Shown here: positions 42,763 through 50,945 of the stretch, in pieces
How the letters are laid out: every line of letters begins with the position of its first letter
Numbering within the stretch: the first letter of the stretch is position 1
Origin: AC-37 sp036389835
Lineage (GTDB): Bacteria > Actinomycetota > Thermoleophilia > Solirubrobacterales > Thermoleophilaceae
Length of the DNA stretch: 64,000 bases
NCBI GenBank assembly: GCA_036389835.1
Contig: DASVWC010000085.1
Coordinates: forward strand, 3,464 to 67,463
Direction: 5' to 3'
The notes under the pieces: model-generated
The model's database searches: none
What the model was told of the DNA's origin: nothing
The model's input: only the letters and a program-made list of their open reading frames with translations
Position numbers and translations under genes: made by a program

Positions 42763-43515
42763 ATGCGCGACCGGCTCGCTCGCGCTGAGCGCCATCGCTA
42801 CGGGCCCGCGCGCTCGCAGCGGGCCGACCTGTACGTGCCGCGCGGGGACGGCCCGCACCCGGTCGTGGTGCTCCTGCACGGCGGCTACTGGCGGTCGAGG
42901 TACGGCAAGTCGCTGATGCGCGGCGTCGCGGTGGACCTCGCCCGGCGCGGGTTCGCCGCGTGGAACGTCGAGTTCCGGCGCGTCGGCCGCCACGGCGGCG
43001 GCTGGCCCGCGACCTTCGACGACGTGGCGGCCGCGATCGACCTCCTCGCCGAGCTCCACGATCCCCGGCTCGACCTCGGCTCGGTGTCGCTGGTCGGCCA
43101 CTCGTCGGGCGGGCAGCTCGCGGTCTGGGCGGCCGCGCGGCCGGACTCGCGCGTCCGGATCGGGCGGGTGGTGGCGCAGTCGTCCGTGCTCGACATGGCG
43201 GCCACGGGCGAGCCCGCGGCCACGCTGCTCGGCGGGCGTCCCGAGGAGGTCCCCGAGCGCTATGCGGCCGCCGACCCGATCCGGCTGCTCCCGCTCGGCA
43301 AGCCGATGCTGATCGTGCACGGGCCCGGGGACGAGACGCTGCCGGTGGAGCGCAGCCGCGCGTACTTCGAGGCGGCGCGCGCGGCGGGCGACCCGGTGAA
43401 GCTCGTGGAGCCCCACCCCGGCAACCACCTGATCCACATCGACCCGCGCTCGGAGGCATGGCGAGTGGTGGCCGACTGGCTGGCGCGTGATCTCGCTCAG
43501 GTGCCCGTTGCGTAG
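42763..43515 (+). CDS. alpha/beta hydrolase (esterase/lipase-like)
   Basis: 250 residues. PHPVVVLLHGGYWRSRYGKS has the oxyanion HGGYW motif; SLVGHSSGGQLAVWAAARPD holds the nucleophile Ser; IVHGPGDETLPVERSRAYFE and PHPGNHLIHIDPRS hold the likely Asp and His. This is the pattern of the esterase/kynurenine-formamidase-like group. ATG 42763 was chosen to avoid overlap with the divergent gene; a start at 42715 is possible. Substrate unknown. Confidence 0.82.
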   Translation: MRDRLARAERHRYGPARSQRADLYVPRGDGPHPVVVLLHGGYWRSRYGKSLMRGVAVDLARRGFAAWNVEFRRVGRHGGGWPATFDDVAAAIDLLAELHDPRLDLGSVSLVGHSSGGQLAVWAAARPDSRVRIGRVVAQSSVLDMAATGEPAATLLGGRPEEVPERYAAADPIRLLPLGKPMLIVHGPGDETLPVERSRAYFEAARAAGDPVKLVEPHPGNHLIHIDPRSEAWRVVADWLARDLAQVPVA

Positions 43516-43541
43516 AGGGCGCAGTGGGTAGCAGGCCTCGC

Positions 43542-44234
43542 ATGACCGTTCCCGAGCCGGTGGCGAAGGCGACCGCCGGCGTCTTCCAGATGCTGTCGGC
43601 CGCGCGGGGGAAGCGCGCGTTCCACCCGGATGGGCTCGTGTTCGAGGCCGCGTTCACGCCGTACGTGCAGCCGCGGCGCACCGGCGTGGAGCTGCTCGAC
43701 GGCGGGGAGCGCCCGGCGCTCGTGCGCTGCTCGCGCGCGCTCGGCCTGCCCGAGCCGGCGCCCGACGTCCTCGGCTTCTCGATCCGCTTCCCCGACGCCT
43801 ACGGGCCGGGCCGCCACCAGGACCTCCTCTGCGTGACCTCGTGGGACACCCCCGTCGCCCACCACGCCCTGGTGCCCGCGACCGGGTTCTTCTCGCGGCC
43901 GTACTCCACGCTGCTCGCCTACCGCCTGCCCGAGGGCGTGCGGCTGTTCGGCGTGCTCCCGATCGGGAGCGGCCCGCCGCTCGGGCCGCGGCTCGAGCAG
44001 ATCGCCGCGGCCGCTCGCGAGGACTCGGCCGCGTTCGAGCTGGCGCTCTCGCCGCTGATGGGCCGCTTCAGCGGCGTGGGCACGATCCGGCTCGGCGAGC
44101 AGCTTCCGCCCGATCGCGGGGAGCGGCTGCGCTTCAACCCGTGGAACAGCGGCGGCGGCATGTGCCCGACCGGCCCGCTGATGGGGCTGCGCGACGCCGC
44201 CTACAAGGGCAGTCAGCGCGGCGCGGCGACCTAG
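43542..44234 (+). CDS. catalase-like fold protein
   Basis: 230 residues. The order AFHPDGLVFEAAFTP, VRCSRALGLPEPAPDVLGFS, IRFPDAYGPGRHQDLLCVTS resembles the catalase core (the haem-side R-x-S...G-F-S-I-R-F and N/H region). It is much shorter than a catalase and the full active-site set is not visible, so peroxide breakdown is uncertain. Cupin and ArsR genes follow. Start ATG 43542 (a GTG at 43524 is possible). Confidence 0.6.
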   Translation: MTVPEPVAKATAGVFQMLSAARGKRAFHPDGLVFEAAFTPYVQPRRTGVELLDGGERPALVRCSRALGLPEPAPDVLGFSIRFPDAYGPGRHQDLLCVTSWDTPVAHHALVPATGFFSRPYSTLLAYRLPEGVRLFGVLPIGSGPPLGPRLEQIAAAAREDSAAFELALSPLMGRFSGVGTIRLGEQLPPDRGERLRFNPWNSGGGMCPTGPLMGLRDAAYKGSQRGAAT

Positions 44235-44322
44235 CGCGCTGCTGGTGTACGGGGTCGTCGCCCGAGCTGCGCCAGCTCGTGCGGCGCCTGTGGCCGTTCG
44301 GCCGCGCCGTACCCTCCGAACC

Positions 44323-44706
44323 ATGAGCTACACGATCAAGAACCTCAGGGAAGTGGAGGACAAGGCGCCGTCGTTCGGCATCGGCGAGGTGCAGTCGGCG
44401 CGCTTCGCGCACTACGACCTCGGCGCCGAGAGGACCGGACTCGCGCTCATGGGCGTCAAGCCGGGCTGCCGCCAGGCGTTCGCGCACCGTCACGACGAGG
44501 CGGAGGAGATCTACGTGGTGCTCTCCGGGACCGGCCGGCTGAAGCTCGACGACGAGGTCGTGGAGGTCAAGCCGCTCGATGCGATCCGCGTGGCGCCGTC
44601 GGTGGCCCGTCAGTTCGAGGCCGACGACGAGGGCCTCGAGCTGCTGGCGCTCGGCCCGCGCCACGAGGGCGACGGGGACGTCATCAAGGAGGGCATCTTC
44701 GACTGA
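44323..44706 (+). CDS. cupin-domain protein
   Basis: 127 residues. Cupin motif 1 is FAHRHDEAEEIYVVLSGTGR (two His and Glu as ligands), motif 2 VKPLDAIRVAPSVARQFEAD. It is clearly related to the cupin at 52450-52848 (same FGHRH...EEIYVVL.G.GR...D and ELLA patterns). Small-molecule binding or a dioxygenase-like role cannot be told apart. It precedes the ArsR operator. Confidence 0.85.
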   Translation: MSYTIKNLREVEDKAPSFGIGEVQSARFAHYDLGAERTGLALMGVKPGCRQAFAHRHDEAEEIYVVLSGTGRLKLDDEVVEVKPLDAIRVAPSVARQFEADDEGLELLALGPRHEGDGDVIKEGIFD

Positions 44707-44714
44707 TCGACGTC

Positions 44715-44747
44715 CATCTATGCATCTGGTACGCTGATGCATAGATG
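44715..44747. promoter_or_regulatory. ArsR operator, 12-base inverted repeat
   Basis: CATCTATGCATC (44715-44726) and GATGCATAGATG (44736-44747) are perfect inverted copies separated by 9 bases. The right arm includes the arsR start codon, so bound repressor would block both transcription and, in effect, expression of the whole operon. It is the kind of AT-rich palindrome ArsR/SmtB dimers bind. Confidence 0.75.
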
Positions 44748-45062
44748 ACTGTCGATACGTCGTGCTGCTCACCGCGCCTGGCCGGCCACGTCGACGCGCG
44801 CCGCGCGGAGGCCGTGTCCGAGCTGGCGAAGCTGCTCTCCGACCCGATCCGCGTCCAGCTCCTCGACGTGTTGCGTGGACACGAGGACGAGGTCTGCCAG
44901 TGCGAGCTGCACCCGCTGTTCGCCGTGTCGCAGCCCACGCTCAGCCACCACCTGCGCAAGCTCGAGGAGGCCGGCCTCGTGTCGGTCGAGCGGCGCGGGC
45001 GCTGGGCGTACTACTCGACCGACCCCGACGCACTGGAGGCCCTGACCGCATGGCTGTCCTGA
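44745..45062 (+). CDS. arsR: ArsR-family metalloregulator
   Basis: 105 residues, winged helix: AEAVSELAKLLSDPIRVQLL, then C51-Q-C53 in DEVCQCELH at the start of the helix where ArsR-type sensors bind As(III)/Sb(III), then QPTLSHHLRKLEEAGLVSVE recognition helix and the wing. A CC pair at 7-8 may add a ligand. On metal binding it should leave the palindrome at its own start. Its stop overlaps the next gene by 13 bases. Confidence 0.9.
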   Translation: MTVDTSCCSPRLAGHVDARRAEAVSELAKLLSDPIRVQLLDVLRGHEDEVCQCELHPLFAVSQPTLSHHLRKLEEAGLVSVERRGRWAYYSTDPDALEALTAWLS

Positions 45063-45478
45063 GACCCCACCTCGCCCTCACCGTCACCGACGTGGAGCGC
45101 GCCGTCCCCTTCTACGAGGCCCTCTTCGGCGTCGCGCCGGAGAAGGTGAAGCCGGGCTACGCGAAGTTCTCGGTCGCCGAGCCGGCGCTGAACTTCACCC
45201 TCAACCAGGGCGAGCGCGCGGAGCTCGGGGCGTTCAACCACGCGGGCATCCAGGTGGCGAGCACCGACGACGTGCTGGCCGCGCGGCTGCGCCTGACGAA
45301 GGCCGGCCTCGCGGCGTTCGACGAGATGGACACCACCTGCTGCTACGCGAAGCAGGACAAGATCTGGGTGCGCGACCCGGACGGCACTCCGTGGGAGGTC
45401 TTCGCGACGCACGGGGACGCGGAGGAGCACGGCGAGGGTGTGCCGGAGAGCGCGGAGAGCGCGCCCTGCTGCACCTGA
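45050..45478 (+). CDS. VOC-fold ArsI/CadI-like protein
   Basis: 142 residues of glyoxalase/dioxygenase (VOC) fold: LALTVTDVERAVPFYEALFG, NHAGIQVASTDDVL (metal His64), and MDTTCCYAKQDKIW with Cys97-Cys98, then DPDGTPWEVF with the Glu ligand. This is the signature of the ArsI C-As lyase and cadmium-induced CadI group: ArsI cleaves methylarsenite using Fe(II) and O2, with these Cys binding arsenic. The terminal CCT adds two more Cys. It is coupled to arsR. Confidence 0.85.
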   Translation: MAVLRPHLALTVTDVERAVPFYEALFGVAPEKVKPGYAKFSVAEPALNFTLNQGERAELGAFNHAGIQVASTDDVLAARLRLTKAGLAAFDEMDTTCCYAKQDKIWVRDPDGTPWEVFATHGDAEEHGEGVPESAESAPCCT

Positions 45479-46299
45479 TGGCCGAGCTCCAGCTCAACGA
45501 CCCGCAGACGCTCTACCGCCGCTGGGAGGACCAGCAGTGGAGCCCGTTCGCGGTCGACCTGACGACCGACCGCGACCAGTGGAGGTCGATGGAGGCCGCC
45601 CAGCGCGAGCTGGTCCACTTCGCGCTCGCGTCGCTGATGGTGGCCGAGGAGCGGATCACCACGAAGTTCGCGGGGCTCGTCGCGGCGGAGGCGCCCGAGG
45701 AGGAGACGACGTTCCTCTCGACCCAGCAGGTCGACGAGGCGCGCCACATGCAGTTCTACGCGCGCTTCCAGGACGAGGTGGTGGCCGAGCCGGCGGCGAT
45801 CGCCGAACACGTGCGGCGGGGGCGCGAGCACGTGTCGGAGAGCTTCCGCCACATCTTCGACGAGGCGCTGGTGGACGCGCACCGCGCGCTGCTGGCCGCG
45901 CCCGGGGACCTCGCCGCGAAGGTCCGCTTCGTCACGATCTACCACCTGGTGCTGGAGGCCACCCTCGGCCTCACCTCGTTCCACTTCGTGACCGGCTACC
46001 TGAGCCGCGAGGGCCTCCTGCCGGGGTTCGTCGAGGGCTACTCGCTGATCCACCACGACGAGACGCGGCACATCGGCTACGGGGTCTGGTTCCTGCGCGA
46101 GACCGTGCGCGCCCGGCCGGAGCTGGGCGATGTCGTGCGCGCCACGCTGCGCGACCTGCTCCCGTCGGTGGCCGACTCGCTCAGGCCCCCTGGCGACGGC
46201 GCCGCGACCGACCTGCTGGGCGTCACCCAGGACGAGATCCGCGAGTTCGCGCTGAAGGGGCTCACGCGGCGGCTCGAGATCATCGGCGTGCCGCTCTGA
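45478..46299 (+). CDS. R2-like di-iron ferritin-fold oxidase
   Basis: 273 residues, helical. Iron-ligand pattern of the ribonucleotide-reductase R2/R2lox kind: Glu57 (VAEER), E87-x-x-H90 (QVDEARHMQFY), Glu160 (LVLEATLG) and E195-x-x-H198 (HHDETRHIGYG). No large-subunit partner or R2 C-terminal tail is nearby, so it is more likely a stand-alone oxidase than a ribonucleotide reductase. Its ATG overlaps the ArsI-like stop (TGATG), placing it in the ArsR operon. A role in oxidising an arsenical or a thiol is inference. Confidence 0.8.
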   Translation: MAELQLNDPQTLYRRWEDQQWSPFAVDLTTDRDQWRSMEAAQRELVHFALASLMVAEERITTKFAGLVAAEAPEEETTFLSTQQVDEARHMQFYARFQDEVVAEPAAIAEHVRRGREHVSESFRHIFDEALVDAHRALLAAPGDLAAKVRFVTIYHLVLEATLGLTSFHFVTGYLSREGLLPGFVEGYSLIHHDETRHIGYGVWFLRETVRARPELGDVVRATLRDLLPSVADSLRPPGDGAATDLLGVTQDEIREFALKGLTRRLEIIGVPL

Positions 46300-46313
46300 A
46301 CGCCGTCCCGTGA

Positions 46314-47960
46314 CTAGGCGGCGAGCGCGTCGCGGCTGACGCCGGCGCTGCGCTCGAGGCGGCGGGCCAGCAGCACGCGGCGCGCCTCGGCGAGCAGGAC
46401 CGTCAGCTCGGGCGGGAGCACGCGCTCGCGCACCAGCAGCTCGTCGGTGCGCCGCACGAGCTCCTCCGGGTCGCCGGCGCGCGCGACGCGGTCGAGCTCG
46501 GGCAGGTGGCGTCCGAACCCCGGCACCGCCGCGACCGACAGCGAGCCGACCTCGGTCGGCACCAGCTCGAGGACGCCCCCGCCGAAGCTCCGCCCCTCGA
46601 GCTCGGCCGCGAGGAGGGTGAGCGAGCTGTGGAAGGCCGCCACGAGATCCGCCTCGGCGACCGCGGCCCAGGGCTGCAGCTCGCCGCGGTAGATCGTGTC
46701 GGTGGTGAGCGAGCGAGCCTCGTTGAGCACGAGCCGGGGGTAGAGGTGCGAGCGCTTCGAGAGCAGGAGGGTCCCGCCGCGCACGGACGGGACCCGGTAC
46801 CACGGTTCGCGGATGCGGCACTTGTAGCGCTCGTGGAGCCGCCGCGCGCGCCCCTCCTCGAGGTAGCGGCCGGGGCCCGCGTGGGCGCGCGGATCGGGGC
46901 TCGTCCCGGCGAAGTCGAGCAGCCACGAGCGCGCGCCGGAGTCGCGCGTCTGCTCCTGGTCGGCCGGCGTGTAGCGCAGGCCCCCGGCGTGGCGCGCGCG
47001 CGGCAGCAGCGCCTTCGTCCACGGCCAGAGGTCGTACGCGCCGGCCGTCGCGTCGCTCACGCAGAAGAAGTCGTTCGCGCCGGTGACGATGCTCACCTCG
47101 ATCCGCGCCTGATCGCGCAGGGCACCGACCGCGGGGGAGTCGAGCGCGGCGGACAGCGCGCTCAGGTGCCGCGGGTCGAGGAGGTGGCGCGTCCAAGTGC
47201 GCTCGCGCTCGCGCAGCGGGTAGCCCCAGCGGCGGGCCGAGCCGCCCACCGCGTGCTCGACGATGTCGACCGCGGCCGCGGGGCTCGGATCGCGGGTCAC
47301 GCGCCCGCTGACGACGGTCACCTCCTGGAGGACGCTCGGGAACGAGCCCGGTGGGAACAGGTCGAACCGAAGCTCCGCGGTCGTCCGGCGCAGCCAGTCG
47401 CGCACCAGGCCCGCCGACACGCCGGTGAAGCACTCGGCCGGCACGACGAAGGCGAACGCCCCGCCCGGTCGCAACCGGGCGAGGGAGCCGAGGAACACGG
47501 GGATCCAGACGTTCCCCACGCCTGGGAACTGGACGCCCAGCCGCCGCCCGAGCTCGGGCAGCAGGGCCTTGTCCGCCGCGGGGAGGAACTGGTAGCGGAC
47601 GAACGGCGGGTTGCCGACGGCGGCGTCGAACCAGTCGTCGGTCGCCGCCGCCCACGCGATCGCCGAGCCGGCTTCGACCGATCCCTCGAGCCCGGCGAGG
47701 CACAGCGCGCGCTGCGCCTCGAGCGCCTCGTCCTCGAGCAGCTCGATGCCCTGGGCCCGCTCGAAGCGCGCGGCGAGCTCGCGCTCGGCGGCGAGCCCGC
47801 GGAAGAAGGCCCCGTCGCCGGCGCTCGGCTCGAGCAGTCGCAGGCCGTCGCGGTCTCCGACCAGCTCCCGGATCCGTGCGAGGCAGTGCCTGATCAGCGG
47901 GGCGGGCGTGTAGAAGCCGCCCCTCAGCTTGCCGGCGGTCAGCTCCTCGCGCGGCTTCAC
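46314..47960 (-). CDS. adenine-N6 DNA methyltransferase (TaqI/Eco57I-like), orphan
   Basis: 548 residues, GTG start. GGFYTPAPLIRHCLARI (X region), LLEPSAGDGAFFRGLAAE (SAM motif I) and DAAVGNPPFVRYQFL (catalytic NPPF motif IV) come in the order of the gamma-class N6-adenine methylases. The C-terminal half (~250-548) is a TaqI-like specificity domain (ELVPTEVGSLSVAAVPG). A type IIG nuclease motif was not seen and no restriction gene is adjacent. It may be part of a defence or epigenetic system of its own. Confidence 0.85.
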   Translation of the reverse strand: MKPREELTAGKLRGGFYTPAPLIRHCLARIRELVGDRDGLRLLEPSAGDGAFFRGLAAERELAARFERAQGIELLEDEALEAQRALCLAGLEGSVEAGSAIAWAAATDDWFDAAVGNPPFVRYQFLPAADKALLPELGRRLGVQFPGVGNVWIPVFLGSLARLRPGGAFAFVVPAECFTGVSAGLVRDWLRRTTAELRFDLFPPGSFPSVLQEVTVVSGRVTRDPSPAAAVDIVEHAVGGSARRWGYPLRERERTWTRHLLDPRHLSALSAALDSPAVGALRDQARIEVSIVTGANDFFCVSDATAGAYDLWPWTKALLPRARHAGGLRYTPADQEQTRDSGARSWLLDFAGTSPDPRAHAGPGRYLEEGRARRLHERYKCRIREPWYRVPSVRGGTLLLSKRSHLYPRLVLNEARSLTTDTIYRGELQPWAAVAEADLVAAFHSSLTLLAAELEGRSFGGGVLELVPTEVGSLSVAAVPGFGRHLPELDRVARAGDPEELVRRTDELLVRERVLPPELTVLLAEARRVLLARRLERSAGVSRDALAA

Positions 47961-48001
47961 GACGCCAGCCTATGGTCGCGGGCGGTCGGGCTGACGGCGC
48001 C

Positions 48002-48271
48002 TCACACCAGGTAGATCTCCTCCCCGATCGTCTCGAGCGCGTCCTCGATCACCGTCACGGCGGCGTCGAGATCGGACTCCGCGTGGCGGTCCACCAGCGG
48101 CGCGAGCGCGCCGCGGATCAGCCTGCGGAGCACGTCCGGGATCGGGTCGCCGCCCGGCGTGAAGTTCCGCGACATGTGGTCGATGATGAGCGTGCCGCTG
48201 CCCGCCCAGCTCAGGAGCGCCTCGGTGAGGCGGTCGACGTTGCTGCCCTGGCCCTGCGTTGGATCGTTCAT
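48002..48271 (-). CDS. 89-residue helical protein of unknown function
   Basis: Soluble, acidic, helical (DRLTEALLSWAGSGTLIIDH, PDVLRRLIRGALAPLVDRHA, DAAVTVIEDALETIGEEIYL). No known motif recognised. The ATG lies at 48269-48271; it follows the carbonic anhydrase gene on the same strand with 45 bases between. Confidence 0.6.
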   Translation of the reverse strand: MNDPTQGQGSNVDRLTEALLSWAGSGTLIIDHMSRNFTPGGDPIPDVLRRLIRGALAPLVDRHAESDLDAAVTVIEDALETIGEEIYLV

Positions 48272-48316
48272 GCCCAGCTCAGGCGGGGGAGCGCGTTTCT
48301 CGCCCCCCTGAGTGCG

Positions 48317-48805
48317 CTAGGTGACCTCGCGCAGGGCGCCCGTCTGCACGTCGTACACGAAGCCGCGCACGTCCTTGTGAGGGATGAACGGGCTGTCCTT
48401 GACCCGCCGGATCGATGCGCGCACGCTCTCGTCGAGGTCGTCGAAGGTCTGCGGGCGCCAGGTCGGGCGCTCGCCGCTGGCCTCCTCGAGCTGGGCCGCG
48501 AAGCGCTCGGCGTCGAGCGCGGACATGCCGCAGTCGGTGTGCTGGATCAGGATCACCCGCTCGGTGCCGAGCACGTGCTGGGAGATGGCGAGGTCGCGGA
48601 TCTCCGCATCGCCCACGATCCCGCCGGCGTTGCGGAGCACGTGCGCGTCGCCCTCCTCGAGGCCCAGCACGCGCGCGGGGTCGAGCCGGGCGTCCATGCA
48701 GGCCACGATCGCGACCTGCTTGGCCGGGGAGCGCGGCAGGTCGGACTTGTCGAAGGCCGCGGCGTAGGCCTCGTTGTTGGCGATCAGGTCGTCCGTGATG
48801 CTCAT
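48317..48805 (-). CDS. beta-carbonic anhydrase
   Basis: 162 residues. Zinc ligands Cys36 with the Asp38/Arg40 dyad (ACMDARLD), His89 and Cys92 (QHTDCGMS) are all present, as is LRNAGGIV. It interconverts CO2 and bicarbonate in the cytosol. It is shorter than plant-type enzymes, matching the bacterial clade. Starts at the ATG 48803-48805. Confidence 0.92.
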   Translation of the reverse strand: MSITDDLIANNEAYAAAFDKSDLPRSPAKQVAIVACMDARLDPARVLGLEEGDAHVLRNAGGIVGDAEIRDLAISQHVLGTERVILIQHTDCGMSALDAERFAAQLEEASGERPTWRPQTFDDLDESVRASIRRVKDSPFIPHKDVRGFVYDVQTGALREVT

Positions 48806-48881
48806 TGCAGGATCTCGATCAGGGGGCCGGGAGCTCGTTTGGGGCGGTGCCCCGGGGGTAGCTGATCGTAGAGGTACCCCC

Positions 48882-49064
48882 GTGGAAGGACGCGCCACCA
48901 TCGAAGCAGTGCAGCGCCTGCTGTCGCAGGGCGGGCGCACGTGCACCGCCTGTGGCCGCGCGGTCGACGCCGATCGCCCGAACGTCCGGATGCACGGAAT
49001 GTGGTTCCACGCCGCGTGCGCGGCGTACACGCCGCGGCAGGCGCGGCGCGGCGTCGCCGCCTGA
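48882..49064 (+). CDS. small Cys/His-rich protein
   Basis: 60 residues. RTCTACGRAVDADRPNVRMH and GMWFHAACAAY carry four metal-ligand candidates in C-x2-C...H...C order, a LIM/zinc-finger-like spacing. GTG start after a run of C; divergent from carbonic anhydrase. Function unknown and the call rests on the metal pattern. Confidence 0.5.
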   Translation: MEGRATIEAVQRLLSQGGRTCTACGRAVDADRPNVRMHGMWFHAACAAYTPRQARRGVAA

Positions 49065-49093
49065 CGCCAGGCCCGCCTGCGGTCAGTCGCGGA

Positions 49094-49495
49094 TCACGGC
49101 ACCGGAACGGGGGCGACCGGCGTGGTCGGAGGTGACGTCGCCGACGTCGACACGCCCCCGCCGCTGTCGGTCGTCGCCGTGACGATCACGCGCATGGCGT
49201 GCCCGACGTCCGCCGCCCCGAGGAGGTAGTTCGCGCTCGTGACGCCGGTGCTGACGCAGCTGCCGCCGGTGGCGTTGCAGCGCACCCACTCCTGCGTGTA
49301 GACGTTGTCGCCGCCCAGCGTCCAGACGCCCCTGAAGTGGCCCAGCGTCAGTCCCTGCGCGGGAACGCCCGTGACCGCGGGCGGCACCACGTTCAGCGCC
49401 GGCGGCGGACCCGCCTGGGCCGCCGTCCCCACTCCCGCGCCAAGCACGCACGTCGCCGCGACCGCACCGGCCAGCCTCATACCCACTCGCATCAT
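49094..49495 (-). CDS. secreted Ig-like repeat protein
   Basis: 133 residues with a signal peptide (LAGAVAATCVLGAGVGTAAQ) and one beta-sandwich unit, WVRCNATGGSCVSTGVTSAN then YLLGAADVGHAMRVIVTATT. This W-x-R-C...C...Y-x-L...DVG-x-x-x-R-V-x-V-T-A unit recurs in secreted actinobacterial proteins. A Pro/Ser/Thr-rich tail follows. Probably extracellular; function unknown. Confidence 0.75.
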   Translation of the reverse strand: MMRVGMRLAGAVAATCVLGAGVGTAAQAGPPPALNVVPPAVTGVPAQGLTLGHFRGVWTLGGDNVYTQEWVRCNATGGSCVSTGVTSANYLLGAADVGHAMRVIVTATTDSGGGVSTSATSPPTTPVAPVPVP

Positions 49496-49552
49496 TCGCC
49501 CCCCGTTGGTAGCTACGCCGTCGCGGCGGAGTATGGACGCTGGCGGCAGGCG

Positions 49553-50857
49553 CTAAACCTCGTACACGGGCGGCGCGAAGCGGCGTCCGCCCCCCGCGGC
49601 GTGCTCGCGCTTGCGCGCATACATGTCCGCGTCGGCCCGCGCCAGTGCCTCCTCCGCCGAGGGCGCGGAGGCATCCAGGGGCGCCACGCCGACGCTGACG
49701 GCGACGGGCACGCCGGCAAAGTCGGGCACCTCGGCCGCCGCGGCAACTCGCTCGGCTATCTCACCCGCGATCCTGTGGGCCGTCGGGAGGTCGACGCTCG
49801 GGAGGAGCACCGCGAACTCGTCGCCCCCGATTCGCGCGACGGCATCGGTCTCCCGTGCGCGGTCGCGCGCCGCGCGTGCCACGAGCTTGATGATCTGATC
49901 GCCCGCGCGGTGCCCGAAACGGTCGTTGACCTGCTTGAGCCGGTCGACGTCGAGCAGGAGCAGCGCGGCGCGCTCGCCGTAGCGCTTGCAGCGGGCGATC
50001 TGCCGTCCCAGCTCCTCGTCGAACCGCCCGCGGTTCATCAGCCCGGTGAGCGCGTCGCTGTCGGCCCGTGCCTGTAGCTCGCCCTCGATGCGCTTGCGGT
50101 CCGAGATGTCGAACACGTGACTGATCAGGTGGAGCGGGCGGCCGGTCGCGTCGCGCGTCACCGACTGGAAGACACGCGCCCAGACGATGTGTCCGTTGGT
50201 GGTGAAGAACCGCTTCTCGGCCTCGTAGCTCTCGACCTCCCCGGATAGGAGCCGCTCGACGCGGTCCAGTCCGGCCGCGAGGTCGTCCGGATACGTGATG
50301 TCGTGCCAGCGGCACGCCAGGAGCTCGGCCTCCGAGTGACCGACGATCTCGCACAGCGCGGCGTTCACCTGGAGCCAGCGCCCGTCCGGCGCGGAGATGC
50401 CCATCCCGATCGGAGCGTGGTCGAAGGCGCTCCGGAAGCGCGCCTCGGCTCGCGCCAGCGCCGCCTCGGCACGCTTCCGTTCAGTCAGGTTGCGCGCGAC
50501 GGCCACCCCGGCCACGATCGCGCCGGCGTCGTTCGCGATCGGCCTGACGTCGAGCGCGTATACGCCGCAGCCCTCACCCGGTGCGAACTCCATCGCGGTC
50601 GGCCGGCCGGCGAGCGCGGCCTCGAACGCCGGGGTCAGGTCGTCGCGCGCGGACGCGGGCATGACGTCCCAGAGGCTCACGCCGTCGCGCGCAGGACGCG
50701 ACCACAGGAGAGCCTGCGTCGCCTGGCCCGCGACCAGCACGCAGCGAAGCTCGCTGTCGAAGACGATCACGCCGGATTCCGGCAGCGCCTCCAACACCGA
50801 GAGGGCGACCTCGCCCGTTCGCTCCAGGCCGGCCAGCGGGTGCTCGAGCCGTCGCAT
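49553..50857 (-). CDS. PAS-PAS-GGDEF diguanylate cyclase
   Basis: 434 residues. Two PAS-like sensor units: GVIVFDSELRCVLVAGQATQ, and FDHAPIGMGISAPDGRWLQV then IVGHSEAELLACRWHDITYP. The GGDEF domain takes the last ~170 residues: DALTGLMNRGRFDEEL, LLLDVDRLKQVNDRFGHRAG and DAVARIGGDEFAVLLPS with the intact GGDEF active site. It should make c-di-GMP from GTP. No RxxD inhibitory site was noticed. Partner output here may be the HD-GYP protein. Confidence 0.92.
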   Translation of the reverse strand: MRRLEHPLAGLERTGEVALSVLEALPESGVIVFDSELRCVLVAGQATQALLWSRPARDGVSLWDVMPASARDDLTPAFEAALAGRPTAMEFAPGEGCGVYALDVRPIANDAGAIVAGVAVARNLTERKRAEAALARAEARFRSAFDHAPIGMGISAPDGRWLQVNAALCEIVGHSEAELLACRWHDITYPDDLAAGLDRVERLLSGEVESYEAEKRFFTTNGHIVWARVFQSVTRDATGRPLHLISHVFDISDRKRIEGELQARADSDALTGLMNRGRFDEELGRQIARCKRYGERAALLLLDVDRLKQVNDRFGHRAGDQIIKLVARAARDRARETDAVARIGGDEFAVLLPSVDLPTAHRIAGEIAERVAAAAEVPDFAGVPVAVSVGVAPLDASAPSAEEALARADADMYARKREHAAGGGRRFAPPVYEV

Positions 50858-50945
50858 GGGGGTACCGGTGCGTATTCGCGCCGGAGCCGGACCGCTCCTC
50901 TACCACGACGACCCCCCATGCAGGGGGAAATGCCGGCACGATCGG

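Noticed and set aside
45478..46299. A ribonucleotide reductase small subunit
   Set aside because: No large subunit nearby, shorter C-terminus than R2, and an ArsR operon context favour a stand-alone R2-like oxidase.
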